Virus record (IMG/VR): IMGVR_UViG_3300017986_000069
Span: 1-33,771 of that record
Reading direction: 5' to 3' (one strand)
From: a virus
DNA: 33,771 nucleotides
Positions 1-7,114 of the stretch are shown one piece after another (positions within the stretch are counted from its first letter, which is position 1; the number at the start of each line of letters is the position of its first letter). The notes beneath the pieces were generated by a model. That model saw only the letters and a list, made by a program, of their open reading frames with translations, did no database searches and had not been told where the DNA came from. The position numbers were made by a program, and so were the translations under genes.

Positions 1-1
1 A

Positions 2-292
2 AATCAAACTTGGCATTATCTTTGTAATTACGAAGATGAATACAATGCTAAAACAAAACTTTATGATATTCATCAAGTAATAAATGCAATGACTACAAGA
101 GATACTTTCTTATTTGAGGGTTCTTGGTTTAAGGACTCAGCAAAGGCTACTTATTGTCACGATTTAAGTCCTATTATTATAAACAATCAAACAAGTAAAG
201 CTAGAGATTTGTGGCATCCCGGTTCAGAAGTTATGGACCTAACTGCAAAAGAGATTAGCGACATACTTATAAATAAAATAGTAAACGCATAG
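2..292 (+). CDS. 3' end of an unidentified protein (possible SGNH-hydrolase-like C-terminus)
   Basis: The reading frame is open from the window edge (first full codon at base 2) to the TAG at 290-292, so only the last 96 residues are visible and the real start lies outside. An internal ATG at 89 is not needed as a start because the frame continues upstream. The tail contains R-D-L-W-H-P-G-S-E followed by a helix-like stretch; a D-x-x-H-P near the C-terminus followed by a helix is the layout of the catalytic Asp/His block of SGNH/GDSL hydrolases. That is a weak, motif-only resemblance: the Ser, Gly and Asn blocks would be outside the window. If correct, the protein could be an esterase or deacetylase acting on a glycan. 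It lies just upstream of radical SAM and carbamoyltransferase genes. Confidence 0.5.
   Translation, partial: NQTWHYLCNYEDEYNAKTKLYDIHQVINAMTTRDTFLFEGSWFKDSAKATYCHDLSPIIINNQTSKARDLWHPGSEVMDLTAKEISDILINKIVNA
268..275 (+). promoter_or_regulatory. Candidate T4-type late promoter box (TATAAATA)
   Basis: Exact TATAAATA inside the last codons of the upstream gene. A start near 281 would give a short leader carrying AGGAG (291-295) before the ATG at 301, so it could drive the 34-aa gene, the radical SAM gene and the carbamoyltransferase. The box is also a coding stretch in AT-rich DNA and could be a chance match. Confidence 0.4.
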
Positions 293-300
293 GAGATATT

Positions 301-405
301 ATGTTCAAGAAACTTATAGATAAATATAAGGCGTGGAAAAAACGTAGACAAAGAAACAAAAGATTAAAGGAGCTTAGAAAAAAAGATCCATTTATCTACG
401 AATAA
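301..405 (+). CDS. Small basic protein, 34 aa, function unknown
   Basis: ATG at 301 with a good ribosome binding site AGGAG (291-295, 5-nt spacing) and TAA at 403-405. The 34-residue product is very rich in Lys and Arg in its first 27 residues and ends in K-D-P-F-I-Y-E. Small basic proteins ending in a DPFIY-like tail occur, as far as I remember, in marine T4-like phages, but I could not check this. No transmembrane segment, cysteine motif or signal peptide is visible. It sits between the partial upstream gene and the radical SAM gene on the same strand, probably in one transcript. A nucleic-acid-binding or protein-docking role would fit its charge but is a guess. Confidence 0.65.
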   Translation: MFKKLIDKYKAWKKRRQRNKRLKELRKKDPFIYE

Positions 406-420
406 AATAAAAATTATATT

Positions 421-1938
421 ATGTCAGATTATGATAACGCTTCCGATATAGCGGAAAGACAACTTAGAAATATTTCTAAATCCATGTGCTATGCCAAATG
501 GAGTCAAGTGTCTTTGCATCTTACAAACGGAAAAACTCATAGCTGTTATCACCCACCTACACATTCAATTGATGTAACAGAATTAAAAGACAATCCGTCA
601 GCACTACACAATACAAAGCAGAAAAAAGAAGAACGTAAAATGATGCTTGAGGGCAAACGTCCTGAGGGCTGTTCTTATTGTTGGAAAATTGAGGATGCTG
701 GACATCGTTCTGATAGAATACATAGAAGCGGAGAGTATTGGGCACAAAACTCTAGACAAGATATTATTAAAACATTAGATATAGGAAATATTAATCCACG
801 TTATGTAGAGGTTAATTTTAATCAAGCATGTAACTTTAAATGCTCATATTGTTCGCCTCATTTATCTAATACATGGGAAAAAGAAATAAAACAACATGGC
901 CCATATAATATCATTACAACAGACAAACAAACAGTAATGCACAACGATATTAATCATTTAGATAAAATAGAGTTGATGCCTATTAAAGTAGCACAAGATA
1001 AAAATCCATATATTGAAGCCTTTTGGAGATGGTGGCCTGAGTTATATGAAACACTAGAAGTTTTTAGAATGACAGGTGGCGAACCATTAATGGACAGCAA
1101 CACATTTAAAGTATTAGATTATATTTACGAACATCCTAATGCTTGGTTAGAAGTTAGTGTTACAAGTAATATGTGCCCACCTAAACCAAAATTAATGGAT
1201 AAGTTTATTGATAAACTACAAAAACTAGAAGAAATACAAATATGGAAAAGTGAACGCTTTAACCCAGGTTCAGGTAACCATTGGTATGTAAATATGGCAG
1301 TTAAAAACTTTGCTGTATTCGTTAGCTTAGATGGGGTAGGAAAACAAGCAGAATATATGAGAAATGGGTTAGATTATGACCTTTTACAGACCAATGTTCA
1401 ACGAATTCTAAATGAGACCGATAATACTACACTTACCTTTATAAACACTTTTAATAACCTATCTTTACCATCTTTTAAAGAATTTCTTATATATATTTTA
1501 CGGTTAAGAGAACAATTTAGCAGCGATAAACAAGGAATCAAGTATAAAGATATTTACGATCCTTATAATACGCATAAGCCTTATGAAATACATCCTAGAC
1601 AAAGAATATGGTTTGATGTTCCTATACTAGAAAAGCCTGTATGGCAAAACATACATACAATACCTGCTGAGTATGAAATTTACTTAGAAGAAGCAATAGA
1701 CTTTATGGAAGAACATCAAGACACTTCTAACTTTGTTGGCTTTTATGATTTTGAGATAGAAAAAGTAAAACGTAATCTCAATCTTATGAGAGAGGGTAGA
1801 GAAAAACTAACTGAGCAAGAAATAGAAACTGCTCGATATAATTTTGTTAAATTTTTTAAACAACATGATGCTCGACGTGGAACAAACTTTCTCAAAACAT
1901 TCCCAGAGTATCTAAGGTTATGGAATAATTATGGATAA
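421..1938 (+). CDS. Twitch-domain radical SAM enzyme
   Basis: 505-aa radical SAM protein. The core [4Fe-4S] motif C-x3-C-x2-C is at Cys137, Cys141 and Cys144 (C-N-F-K-C-S-Y-C), and the SAM-binding Gly motif M-T-G-G-E-P is at about 217-222. An N-terminal set of cysteines (Cys23, Cys42, Cys84, Cys87; the last two in C-S-Y-C-W-K-I-E-D) looks like the auxiliary-cluster ligands of the twitch-type radical SAM proteins common in marine phages. Such enzymes cleave S-adenosylmethionine to a 5'-deoxyadenosyl radical; the substrate cannot be read from the sequence. There is no Shine-Dalgarno before the ATG at 421, only AT-rich sequence. The stop overlaps the next gene's start by 8 nt, so the carbamoyltransferase is probably translationally coupled and acts in the same pathway. 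Confidence 0.88.
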   Translation: MSDYDNASDIAERQLRNISKSMCYAKWSQVSLHLTNGKTHSCYHPPTHSIDVTELKDNPSALHNTKQKKEERKMMLEGKRPEGCSYCWKIEDAGHRSDRIHRSGEYWAQNSRQDIIKTLDIGNINPRYVEVNFNQACNFKCSYCSPHLSNTWEKEIKQHGPYNIITTDKQTVMHNDINHLDKIELMPIKVAQDKNPYIEAFWRWWPELYETLEVFRMTGGEPLMDSNTFKVLDYIYEHPNAWLEVSVTSNMCPPKPKLMDKFIDKLQKLEEIQIWKSERFNPGSGNHWYVNMAVKNFAVFVSLDGVGKQAEYMRNGLDYDLLQTNVQRILNETDNTTLTFINTFNNLSLPSFKEFLIYILRLREQFSSDKQGIKYKDIYDPYNTHKPYEIHPRQRIWFDVPILEKPVWQNIHTIPAEYEIYLEEAIDFMEEHQDTSNFVGFYDFEIEKVKRNLNLMREGREKLTEQEIETARYNFVKFFKQHDARRGTNFLKTFPEYLRLWNNYG

Positions 1939-3382
1939 TTTCGCAGATATAGTATGGGGAATTTCAGCAGCAACACATGATGCCTCATTAACTGTGATGC
2001 AAGGAAACACAATTTTATTTGCTTCACATTCGGAGAGATTTACAGGAATAAAAAACGACAAACACTTATCTAAAGATTTAGTTAGGTATGCTTTACGTTG
2101 GGGACATCCTACAAAAATATATTGGTATGAAGATCCATATTGGAAAGCAACAAGAAAAATATTTGCAGGACAAAAACGTCCTTGGTTAAATCCTAAAGAA
2201 TATTTAAAAAACTTTATTGAATTAGATTACATACAACCTGAAATTATATATGGTGACCATCACAAATCACACGCAGCGGCATCATATTATACCAGCCCAT
2301 TTACATCAGCAGCCATTGTAGTAGCAGACGCTATAGGAGAGTGGACTACGACATCTATATGGCATAATATGAAATGTTTAAAACGTTGGTATTATCCTAA
2401 TTCATTAGGATTGTTTTACTCTGCTATGACAGATAGAGTAGGACTAAAACCAAACGAAGACGAATATATTTTAATGGGTATGGCAGCATATGGTAATGAA
2501 TGGAAATATGAAGCAAGAATACGAGAAGAAATATTAGAAAGTGGACTTAACTTACATAAAGGAATAAAAGGTTGGGCCCCAGAACTTACAACAGAACAAG
2601 ACTTATTTGATATAGCAGCAGGTGCACAACTTGTTTATGAAGAGGAGTTTTGTAAACTATTGGGAGAGGCTGCACAACTTACAGGCGAGAAAAATGTTGT
2701 ATTATCTGGAGGATGTGCGTTAAACTGTTTAGCAAATAGACTTATTCCACAATACTTTGAAAACAACTGGATTATGCCTAACCCAGGAGACGCAGGTTCA
2801 TCATTAGGAGCAATACTAGCAGCTAAAGATAGTTATTGTAATTGGGGAGGCCCATACTTAGGTTATAACATTGTTAAGCCATATCCTATAGAGCCATTAG
2901 TAAAAGAATTAAAATCAACAGGACTGGCAGGTGTAGCAAATGGCCCTGCAGAATTTGGCCCTAGAGCTTTAGGCAATAGAAGTTTATTAGCAGACCCTCG
3001 AGGTGAAACAATGAAAGCTAAAGTAAACACAATTAAAAACAGACAAGAGTTTAGACCGTTTGCCCCTGTTATAAGACAAGAGGATGTATCAAAGGTATTT
3101 AATGTAGAGGCAGACTTTGTTTCACCTTATATGCAATACATTGTTACTTGTAAATTCCCAGATAAATATCCTGCTATTGTTCATAAGGATGGCACAAGCA
3201 GAGTTCAAACAGTTACAAGAAAGGAGAATGCGGGATTATACGACACATTAACAAGGTGGTATGAAGACACAGGATGTCCGCTATTATTAAATACAAGCTT
3301 AAATATAAAAGGACAACCTATTGTAAATGATGAAAAAGATGCCGAAAAATTTGCTAAACATTACGGTGTCAAAGTTTTCTAG
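1931..3382 (+). CDS. NodU/TobZ-family O-carbamoyltransferase
   Basis: 483-aa carbamoyltransferase. The N-terminus (G-I-S-A-A-T-H-D-A-S, about residues 10-19) is the ASKHA-fold phosphate-binding start typical of NodU/CmcH/TobZ proteins. G-D-H-H-K-S-H-A-A-A at about 108-117 supplies the His-rich metal/catalytic motif, and A-D-A-I-G-E-W follows. The C-terminal Sua5/YrdC-like half has E-F-G-P-R-A-L-G-N-R at 341-350 and F-R-P-F-A-P-V, both hallmarks of the family. Members use carbamoyl phosphate and ATP to make carbamoyl-AMP and then carbamoylate a hydroxyl, usually on a sugar. At 483 aa it is shorter than TobZ-type enzymes (roughly 550-570 aa). The start overlaps the radical SAM gene by 8 nt. The acceptor may be a glycan, a nucleoside or a small metabolite; the sequence does not say which. 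Confidence 0.9.
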   Translation: MDNFADIVWGISAATHDASLTVMQGNTILFASHSERFTGIKNDKHLSKDLVRYALRWGHPTKIYWYEDPYWKATRKIFAGQKRPWLNPKEYLKNFIELDYIQPEIIYGDHHKSHAAASYYTSPFTSAAIVVADAIGEWTTTSIWHNMKCLKRWYYPNSLGLFYSAMTDRVGLKPNEDEYILMGMAAYGNEWKYEARIREEILESGLNLHKGIKGWAPELTTEQDLFDIAAGAQLVYEEEFCKLLGEAAQLTGEKNVVLSGGCALNCLANRLIPQYFENNWIMPNPGDAGSSLGAILAAKDSYCNWGGPYLGYNIVKPYPIEPLVKELKSTGLAGVANGPAEFGPRALGNRSLLADPRGETMKAKVNTIKNRQEFRPFAPVIRQEDVSKVFNVEADFVSPYMQYIVTCKFPDKYPAIVHKDGTSRVQTVTRKENAGLYDTLTRWYEDTGCPLLLNTSLNIKGQPIVNDEKDAEKFAKHYGVKVF

Positions 3383-3383
3383 G

Positions 3384-3391
3384 AATAAATA
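3384..3391 (+). promoter_or_regulatory. Near-consensus late promoter box (AATAAATA) with ATG at predicted +1
   Basis: AATAAATA, one base off TATAAATA, followed by exactly five bases (ATATT) and the ATG at 3397. The T4 late box spans about -13 to -6, so the ATG would sit at +1. An AGGA (3381-3384) lies 12 nt from the ATG and could instead serve read-through mRNA. Confidence 0.4.
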
Positions 3392-3396
3392 ATATT

Positions 3397-3717
3397 ATGA
3401 ATAATGTTATCCCAATTAATAGGGTGAAAAAGAAAGAGAAACCAAAAAAACTATTAGGCTATAGAATGTCCTTTTATTCTGAGGAGGAAATTACTTTGGC
3501 TTTATTAGCGCTAAACTATTTTGGTTTTGAACATATACGTTTTACCAGACTTAATTTAAAGGGAGTAGATCCAACATATATACATAAGTGCGCAATTAAA
3601 TTAAAAAATTCAAATTTAATGAGCAAAGATTCAAACAAACTATTAGATAAATTAATACAAAATTATGAAGAAGTCTATCAAGACAAGGAAGTGAACGATG
3701 CCAACAAAATTTTCTAA
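3397..3717 (+). CDS. Hypothetical protein, 106 aa
   Basis: I do not recognise this protein. It starts 14 nt after the carbamoyltransferase stop, behind a late-like box, and ends 20 nt inside the next gene. The first 20 residues are Lys-rich and look disordered; the middle (about 22-75) has alternating hydrophobic and charged residues that suggest helices (S-E-E-E-I-T-L-A-L-L-A-L-N-Y-F-G-F); the last third is Lys/Asn/Asp-rich. A helix followed by Y-I-H-K-C-A-I-K-L-K could be a helix-turn-helix-like unit, but that is only an impression. No catalytic motif, membrane segment or cysteine cluster is visible. Confidence 0.65.
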   Translation: MNNVIPINRVKKKEKPKKLLGYRMSFYSEEEITLALLALNYFGFEHIRFTRLNLKGVDPTYIHKCAIKLKNSNLMSKDSNKLLDKLIQNYEEVYQDKEVNDANKIF

Positions 3718-3922
3718 ATCATTTAAATCCATAGACAAAGTTACAAAGAAACTTTCAGTAGTTCATGACTATATGAAAGGCAAATCTAAAGACGAATTAT
3801 TTGAAACTATTAATAAAGATGGCGTCAATAAAAAACTTAGAGCAAAATGTATTCGAGAGTTAGACAGACGTAAAATTAAATATGTCTGGGAAAAACAACC
3901 TTCAACAAAGCTGGAATTATAA
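3698..3922 (+). CDS. Small conserved phage protein, 74 aa, function unknown
   Basis: ATG at 3698 with AGGAAGTG upstream (about 3687-3694) as the ribosome binding site; the gene begins within the last 20 nt of the previous gene and its stop overlaps the next start as TAATG, so the three genes are probably coupled. The protein is small and basic (M-P-T-K-F-S-K-S-F-K-S..., later L-R-A-K-C-I-R-E-L-D-R-R-K-I). This pattern, a Lys-rich start, a K-S-K-D-E-L-F-E helix and a final R-x-E-L-x-R-R-x-I-K segment, resembles short hypothetical proteins I recall from marine T4-like phages. No function is known to me. Confidence 0.7.
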   Translation: MPTKFSKSFKSIDKVTKKLSVVHDYMKGKSKDELFETINKDGVNKKLRAKCIRELDRRKIKYVWEKQPSTKLEL

Positions 3923-4239
3923 TGCCAATGTATGATATACAAGACATCGAAACAGGAGATGTCGATACTGTTATGTGTTCTTATGATAAACTCAAAGAAG
4001 TATTAGCAGAAAATCCCAATTTAAAACAAATTTACACAAAAGCGCCAGGTGTTATACATGGCACAGGCGATAGAACTAAACCACCTAAAGGCTTTATGGA
4101 TGTTCTAAGTAGAATATCAGAAGCCAATCCTACAAGTGCGTTAGCCGATGACTTAGGCAAAAAAGACCCAAAATCAGTAAAAATAAGAGAAGCCAATAAG
4201 AGAGTTAAGTCTAAGATAGGCGACTTATTTAAGACGTAA
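3922..4239 (+). CDS. Conserved phage protein related to the FmdB-like small-protein family, 105 aa
   Basis: The ATG overlaps the previous stop (TAATG). The N-terminus M-P-M-Y-D-I-Q-D-I-E-T-G-D followed by D-K-L-K-E-V-L-A-E-N-P-N-L and A-P-G-V-I-H-G-T-G resembles the FmdB-type small proteins of T4-like cyanophages, which begin M-P-T-Y-x(5-7)-T-G and carry an E-N-P-x-L motif and an S-A-P-x-I-V-S-G-like turn. The usual zinc-ribbon CxxC pairs are absent (one Cys only, about residue 19), so if related it is a metal-free version. The C-terminal third is Lys/Asp-rich and helical. Function unknown. It is the last gene before a stand-alone promoter. Confidence 0.65.
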   Translation: MPMYDIQDIETGDVDTVMCSYDKLKEVLAENPNLKQIYTKAPGVIHGTGDRTKPPKGFMDVLSRISEANPTSALADDLGKKDPKSVKIREANKRVKSKIGDLFKT

Positions 4240-4266
4240 AAAACACAACTTTTTTTAAAAAAATGC

Positions 4267-4295
4267 TTGACTTTTGGTCACCTCGGTTGTATAAT
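4267..4295 (+). promoter_or_regulatory. Strong sigma70-type promoter; predicted +1 falls on an ATG
   Basis: TTGACT (4267-4272), 17-bp spacer, perfect TATAAT (4290-4295). The next six bases are ATAAGT and then ATG at 4302, which is where +1 would fall. Preceded by an A/T homopolymer tract (4239-4263) resembling an UP element. Probably read by unmodified host RNA polymerase, so early. Confidence 0.85.
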
Positions 4296-4328
4296 ATAAG
4301 TATGTTAAACAATAAAAGTGAGGTAAAA

Positions 4329-4658
4329 ATGTTAAACAGTAAATATGAAGTAGCAGAAGCAAAAGCATTAGAATTATGTCAAGCAATCGAAGAAAAACAT
4401 AAAGTAGATTGGCCAACATTACCACTTAACGTATATCTTAAAAAAGGTAGAAAGTATATCAAAATTATTAGAAAAAATGAGTCTCAACAATGTGTATGGG
4501 GTTTCATTAACCTTAAAAATGAGAATTTTAATGTTGGTGATGTGTTAATGGCAGCAGGCTGGAACACACCAGCAACTAATAAAGCAAGAGGCAATATTGT
4601 AGAAAATGATTATAAAATTACAGGATCAAGATTATATGGCCCAGACTACCTTAAGTAA
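4329..4658 (+). CDS. Hypothetical protein, 109 aa (possible 118-aa leaderless form from 4302)
   Basis: A start at 4329 has a Shine-Dalgarno-like GTGAGG about 5 nt upstream and gives 109 aa. A second in-frame ATG at 4302 coincides with the predicted +1 of the promoter at 4267-4295 and would add nine residues from a leaderless mRNA. The earlier in-frame ATG at 4263 lies inside the promoter and is not usable. The protein has Y-I-K-I-I-R-K followed by V-W-G-F-I-N and then G-D-V-L-M-A-A-G-W-N-T-P-A-T-N-K-A-R-G-N-I, a pattern of short conserved hypothetical proteins in many phages (G-D-x-L-x-A-A-x-W-x-x-P-A-x-N-x-A-R-G-N). Function unknown. Its 3' end overlaps the exonuclease gene by 23 nt. Confidence 0.75.
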   Translation: MLNSKYEVAEAKALELCQAIEEKHKVDWPTLPLNVYLKKGRKYIKIIRKNESQQCVWGFINLKNENFNVGDVLMAAGWNTPATNKARGNIVENDYKITGSRLYGPDYLK

Positions 4659-5322
4659 ATATAAGCATAACTTTGTTGACGTTGGCGATATTCGCCAAGT
4701 CAACCTACCTGAAGGGCGTAGATATGTTACACCCGAAGGCAAGAAGTATCCTAGTGTTACAACAATATTAGGACATAAAACACCACCTTGGATATTAGCT
4801 TGGCGTAAAAGAATTGGTGAGGAAGAAGCAGACAAAATTGCTAGACGTGCAGCAGTTCGAGGCACTAAGTTTCACACTCTAACAGAAAATGTATTGCTTA
4901 ACAAAGAAACAGATCATAAAGAAGTATTAGGATTATTAGATCAAAAAATGTATGAATCTTATCGTCCATTACTAAATGATGTTGACAACATACAAGCAAT
5001 AGAAGCTAAATTATATTCAGACCATTTGCGTTTAGCAGGACAGGTAGACTGTATTGCAGAATATAAAGGTAAGCTTTCAGTTATAGATTTCAAAACATCT
5101 AAGAAAAAGAAAACACTCTCAGGATGTGGCAATTACTTTGTTCAAACAGCAGCTTATGCTATTATGTGGGAAGAAAGAACAGGCATTCCTGTAGATCAAA
5201 CAGTAATCATTATGGCAGTAGAAGAAGATGAACCAATTGTTCATGTTCAAAAACGTGATGATTATGTCCCTAGATTATTAGAACTTAGAGACGAATACGA
5301 AAAAGACGTCCAAACGGTATAA
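4636..5322 (+). CDS. PD-(D/E)xK exonuclease, RecB/Cas4 type
   Basis: 228-aa nuclease with the full RecB-family motif order: His80 (F-H-T-L-T-E), Glu123, G-Q-V-D with Asp138, V-I-D-F-K-T with Asp151 and Lys153, and Q-x3-Y at Gln170-Tyr174. The N-terminal Y-P-S-V-T-T-I-L-G motif is also typical of phage members. These enzymes bind Mg2+ and degrade DNA ends. I chose 4636 (M-A-Q-T-T-L-S) over 4606 because AGGA lies about 10 nt upstream and 4606 has no ribosome binding site. The gene overlaps the preceding one and shares its sigma70 promoter, suggesting early expression. There are no Cas4 iron-sulphur cysteines (only Cys139 and Cys164), so a plain exonuclease is more likely. Probable role: host DNA degradation or recombination/repair. 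Confidence 0.87.
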   Translation: MAQTTLSKYKHNFVDVGDIRQVNLPEGRRYVTPEGKKYPSVTTILGHKTPPWILAWRKRIGEEEADKIARRAAVRGTKFHTLTENVLLNKETDHKEVLGLLDQKMYESYRPLLNDVDNIQAIEAKLYSDHLRLAGQVDCIAEYKGKLSVIDFKTSKKKKTLSGCGNYFVQTAAYAIMWEERTGIPVDQTVIIMAVEEDEPIVHVQKRDDYVPRLLELRDEYEKDVQTV

Positions 5323-5329
5323 TAACATC

Positions 5330-5358
5330 TTGACTTACCTATAAAGTTACTATATAAT
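5330..5358 (+). promoter_or_regulatory. Strong sigma70-type promoter; predicted +1 falls on the epimerase ATG
   Basis: TTGACT (5330-5335), 17-bp spacer, TATAAT (5353-5358), then AGTAGC and the ATG at 5365, again exactly six bases between the -10 hexamer and the ATG. No Shine-Dalgarno precedes this ATG and no other nearby in-frame ATG exists, so the mRNA is probably leaderless. Confidence 0.85.
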
Positions 5359-5364
5359 AGTAGC

Positions 5365-6240
5365 ATGTTTAACAACGAAGAAATCCCAAATATCATTGTA
5401 ACCGGAGGCTGTGGCTTTATCGGAAGTCATTTTACTGAACGATTACTTGATGAGGGATTTTGCGTAACGGTTGTTGATGACAAACGTCAAGGAGATTGGG
5501 TAATACCTCATCCTAATGTTAAATATTATTTTGAAGATGTCGCAAACTTCAATCCGTTTAAAGGGGAAATAACCCCACCTGTAGCTATCTTTCATTTAGC
5601 TAACTCGCCTCGTGTTCGCAGATCGTTAGAACGCCCAACGGAAACAATCGTTAATAATATCGCATCAACAGCCGCCGTCGCAGATTGGGCAAGAATAATG
5701 AATTGTAGATTATTTTTCGCTACTTCATCTAGCACACAATATTCGGATTCTGATAATCCTTATACATGGTCCAAAGCTAATTGTGAAAACTTGTTAGAAT
5801 TATATCATAGACTTTATCAGTTAGATTATTCTAAACTTTACTTTTATAGCGTTTATGGGCCCGGTGAAGCAGATTACGGAGAATACAGCACAGTTATAAG
5901 ATGCTTTAAAAAGAAATATTTGGAAAACAAACCTTTACAGGTATTTGGAACAGGTAAAAAGGAAAGAGACTTTACACACGTCTACGATGTTGTTCAAGGA
6001 TTAATACAACTATTAGCAGACGAAAACGCTCCTAAAATTGTTCACTTTGGAAAAGGAAGTCCTAGAAGAATTAAAGACATTGCTGAAGCATTTGACCACC
6101 CAATTATTAACGCATTTGACCAACCAGGTGAAGCACAGAAAACATTATGTAAAACACCTTATATTGAATGTCCAACAGAAGTTATAGCATACATAAAAGA
6201 TTGGGTAAAAAGAAATCACAACAGGAGTAATGATGATTGA
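5365..6240 (+). CDS. NAD-dependent sugar epimerase/dehydratase (extended SDR)
   Basis: 291-aa extended short-chain dehydrogenase/reductase. The Rossmann dinucleotide motif T-G-G-C-G-F-I-G-S lies at 13-21, a Ser-rich catalytic strand (T-S-S-S-T) at 120-124, and the catalytic Tyr-x3-Lys at Tyr133-Lys137 (Y-T-W-S-K). F-G-T-G-K-K-E-R-D-F-T-H-V-Y-D at about 194-208 is the substrate-side motif shared by GalE/RmlB-like enzymes acting on nucleotide sugars. It is a little short (GalE is about 338 aa). Exact substrate (UDP-glucose, UDP-glucuronate, dTDP-glucose) cannot be told. It has its own sigma70 promoter with the ATG at the predicted +1, so early expression is likely. It may feed the same glycan or base-modification route as the carbamoyltransferase 2 kb upstream, which is inference. 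Confidence 0.88.
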   Translation: MFNNEEIPNIIVTGGCGFIGSHFTERLLDEGFCVTVVDDKRQGDWVIPHPNVKYYFEDVANFNPFKGEITPPVAIFHLANSPRVRRSLERPTETIVNNIASTAAVADWARIMNCRLFFATSSSTQYSDSDNPYTWSKANCENLLELYHRLYQLDYSKLYFYSVYGPGEADYGEYSTVIRCFKKKYLENKPLQVFGTGKKERDFTHVYDVVQGLIQLLADENAPKIVHFGKGSPRRIKDIAEAFDHPIINAFDQPGEAQKTLCKTPYIECPTEVIAYIKDWVKRNHNRSNDD

Positions 6241-6529
6241 GAAAGTTATAGATAATACACAAGAAAAACCAGTAGAAAAATTATCAGATGTGCAACTTAT
6301 TACAAAGAAGTTTAAAACATCTACACAATTTTCGCAACATATTGAGAAGATTGCTTTTCGGACAGATAGTAGTTGCATTGATGTTCTTGTAGATTATTGT
6401 GAGAAAGAAAACATAGAAATTGAAAGTGTTAAGAAACTTCTCAATGCCTCACTAAAGGAAAAAATTAAACAAGAAGCTTTAGATTTAAATTTACTAAAAG
6501 AGAAAAGAAAGAACAAGTTACCTATATAA
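6233..6529 (+). CDS. 33: Late-promoter transcription coactivator gp33
   Basis: 98-aa protein resembling T4-like gp33, which bridges the sliding clamp gp45, RNA polymerase and the late sigma gp55 at TATAAATA promoters. Recognisable family features: L-I-T-K-K-F-K-T-S-T-Q-F-S-Q-H-I-E, then D-Y-C-E-K-E-N-I-E-I-E-S-V, and L-K-E-K-I-K-Q-E-A-L-D-L-N-L-L near the end. The identification also rests on synteny, as gp59 and gp32 follow, like the T4 33-59-32 block. Start 6233 is preferred over the adjacent ATG at 6230 because AGGAG (6223-6227) is then 5 rather than 2 nt away. The gene overlaps the epimerase stop and its own stop overlaps gp59 as TAATG. Its presence agrees with the late boxes seen in this window. 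Confidence 0.82.
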   Translation: MIEKVIDNTQEKPVEKLSDVQLITKKFKTSTQFSQHIEKIAFRTDSSCIDVLVDYCEKENIEIESVKKLLNASLKEKIKQEALDLNLLKEKRKNKLPI

Positions 6530-7110
6530 TGGAACCTTTCGATGTTTATAAGCTTTATTTAGCCTTAAAACTACACTTTACAACATGGAGCTATGATATA
6601 GCAAAACATAAAGGTGCAGTTAAAGGCAAAAAAGAAACCTTTCTCAGACGTAAGGATTTAATGTCTGTTAGAAAGATTGCCAGAGACTTTACTAAACAAC
6701 AAGTCATAGATTTTCTTGTTGCTAACTTTGTTTCAGGTGACCGCTGGGGAGGAATGTTTGATACCTCAGCAATGGATGTATATAAAGAATGGGACTCTAA
6801 AAAGGACAGACTTTTATACAATTTTGAGGCAGATTTACATAAGATTATTTTTCGTATGGAATCTGACAAACTAAAATCAGCAGTCGAAGGACAGCATCCA
6901 TTAATATTAAGAATGTTATTGGGTAAAGATATTAATCTTGAGACTGTGGTTTTATTAGAAAAAATTAATCCTTTTGTTATGGAATATAAGGATGATTTTG
7001 TTCTAGGTGATACGGTTATGTTAATAATTAAATATAAATTATTTGTTAAAACAGACTTAGATAAATTAAATAAGTTTTCGGACAAAATAAATGAGATATT
7101 TAATACATAA
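6529..7110 (+). CDS. 59: gp59, loader of the gp41 replicative helicase
   Basis: 193-aa protein (T4 gp59 is 217 aa). The start M-E-P-F-D-V-Y-K-L-Y-L-A-L-K-L-H-F matches the D-x-K-x-V-Y-K-L-Y-L-x-I-K-x-H beginning of T4 gp59, followed by T-W-S-Y-D-I-A-K-H-K. Later segments (F-L-V-A-N-F-V-S-G-D-R-W-G-G; R-L-L-Y-N-F-E-A-D-L) also match the family layout. gp59 binds branched DNA and gp32-coated ssDNA and loads the gp41 hexamer at forks. Position between gp33 and gp32 is the T4 order. The start overlaps the gp33 stop (TAATG), implying coupling. The 192-aa reading frame opposite it is a shadow. Confidence 0.85.
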   Translation: MEPFDVYKLYLALKLHFTTWSYDIAKHKGAVKGKKETFLRRKDLMSVRKIARDFTKQQVIDFLVANFVSGDRWGGMFDTSAMDVYKEWDSKKDRLLYNFEADLHKIIFRMESDKLKSAVEGQHPLILRMLLGKDINLETVVLLEKINPFVMEYKDDFVLGDTVMLIIKYKLFVKTDLDKLNKFSDKINEIFNT

Positions 7111-7114
7111 CTCT

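Noticed and set aside
4263-4301. Upstream ATG at 4263 as the start of the 109-aa gene
   Set aside because: It lies inside the sigma70 promoter (4267-4295) and would not be in the mRNA starting near 4302.
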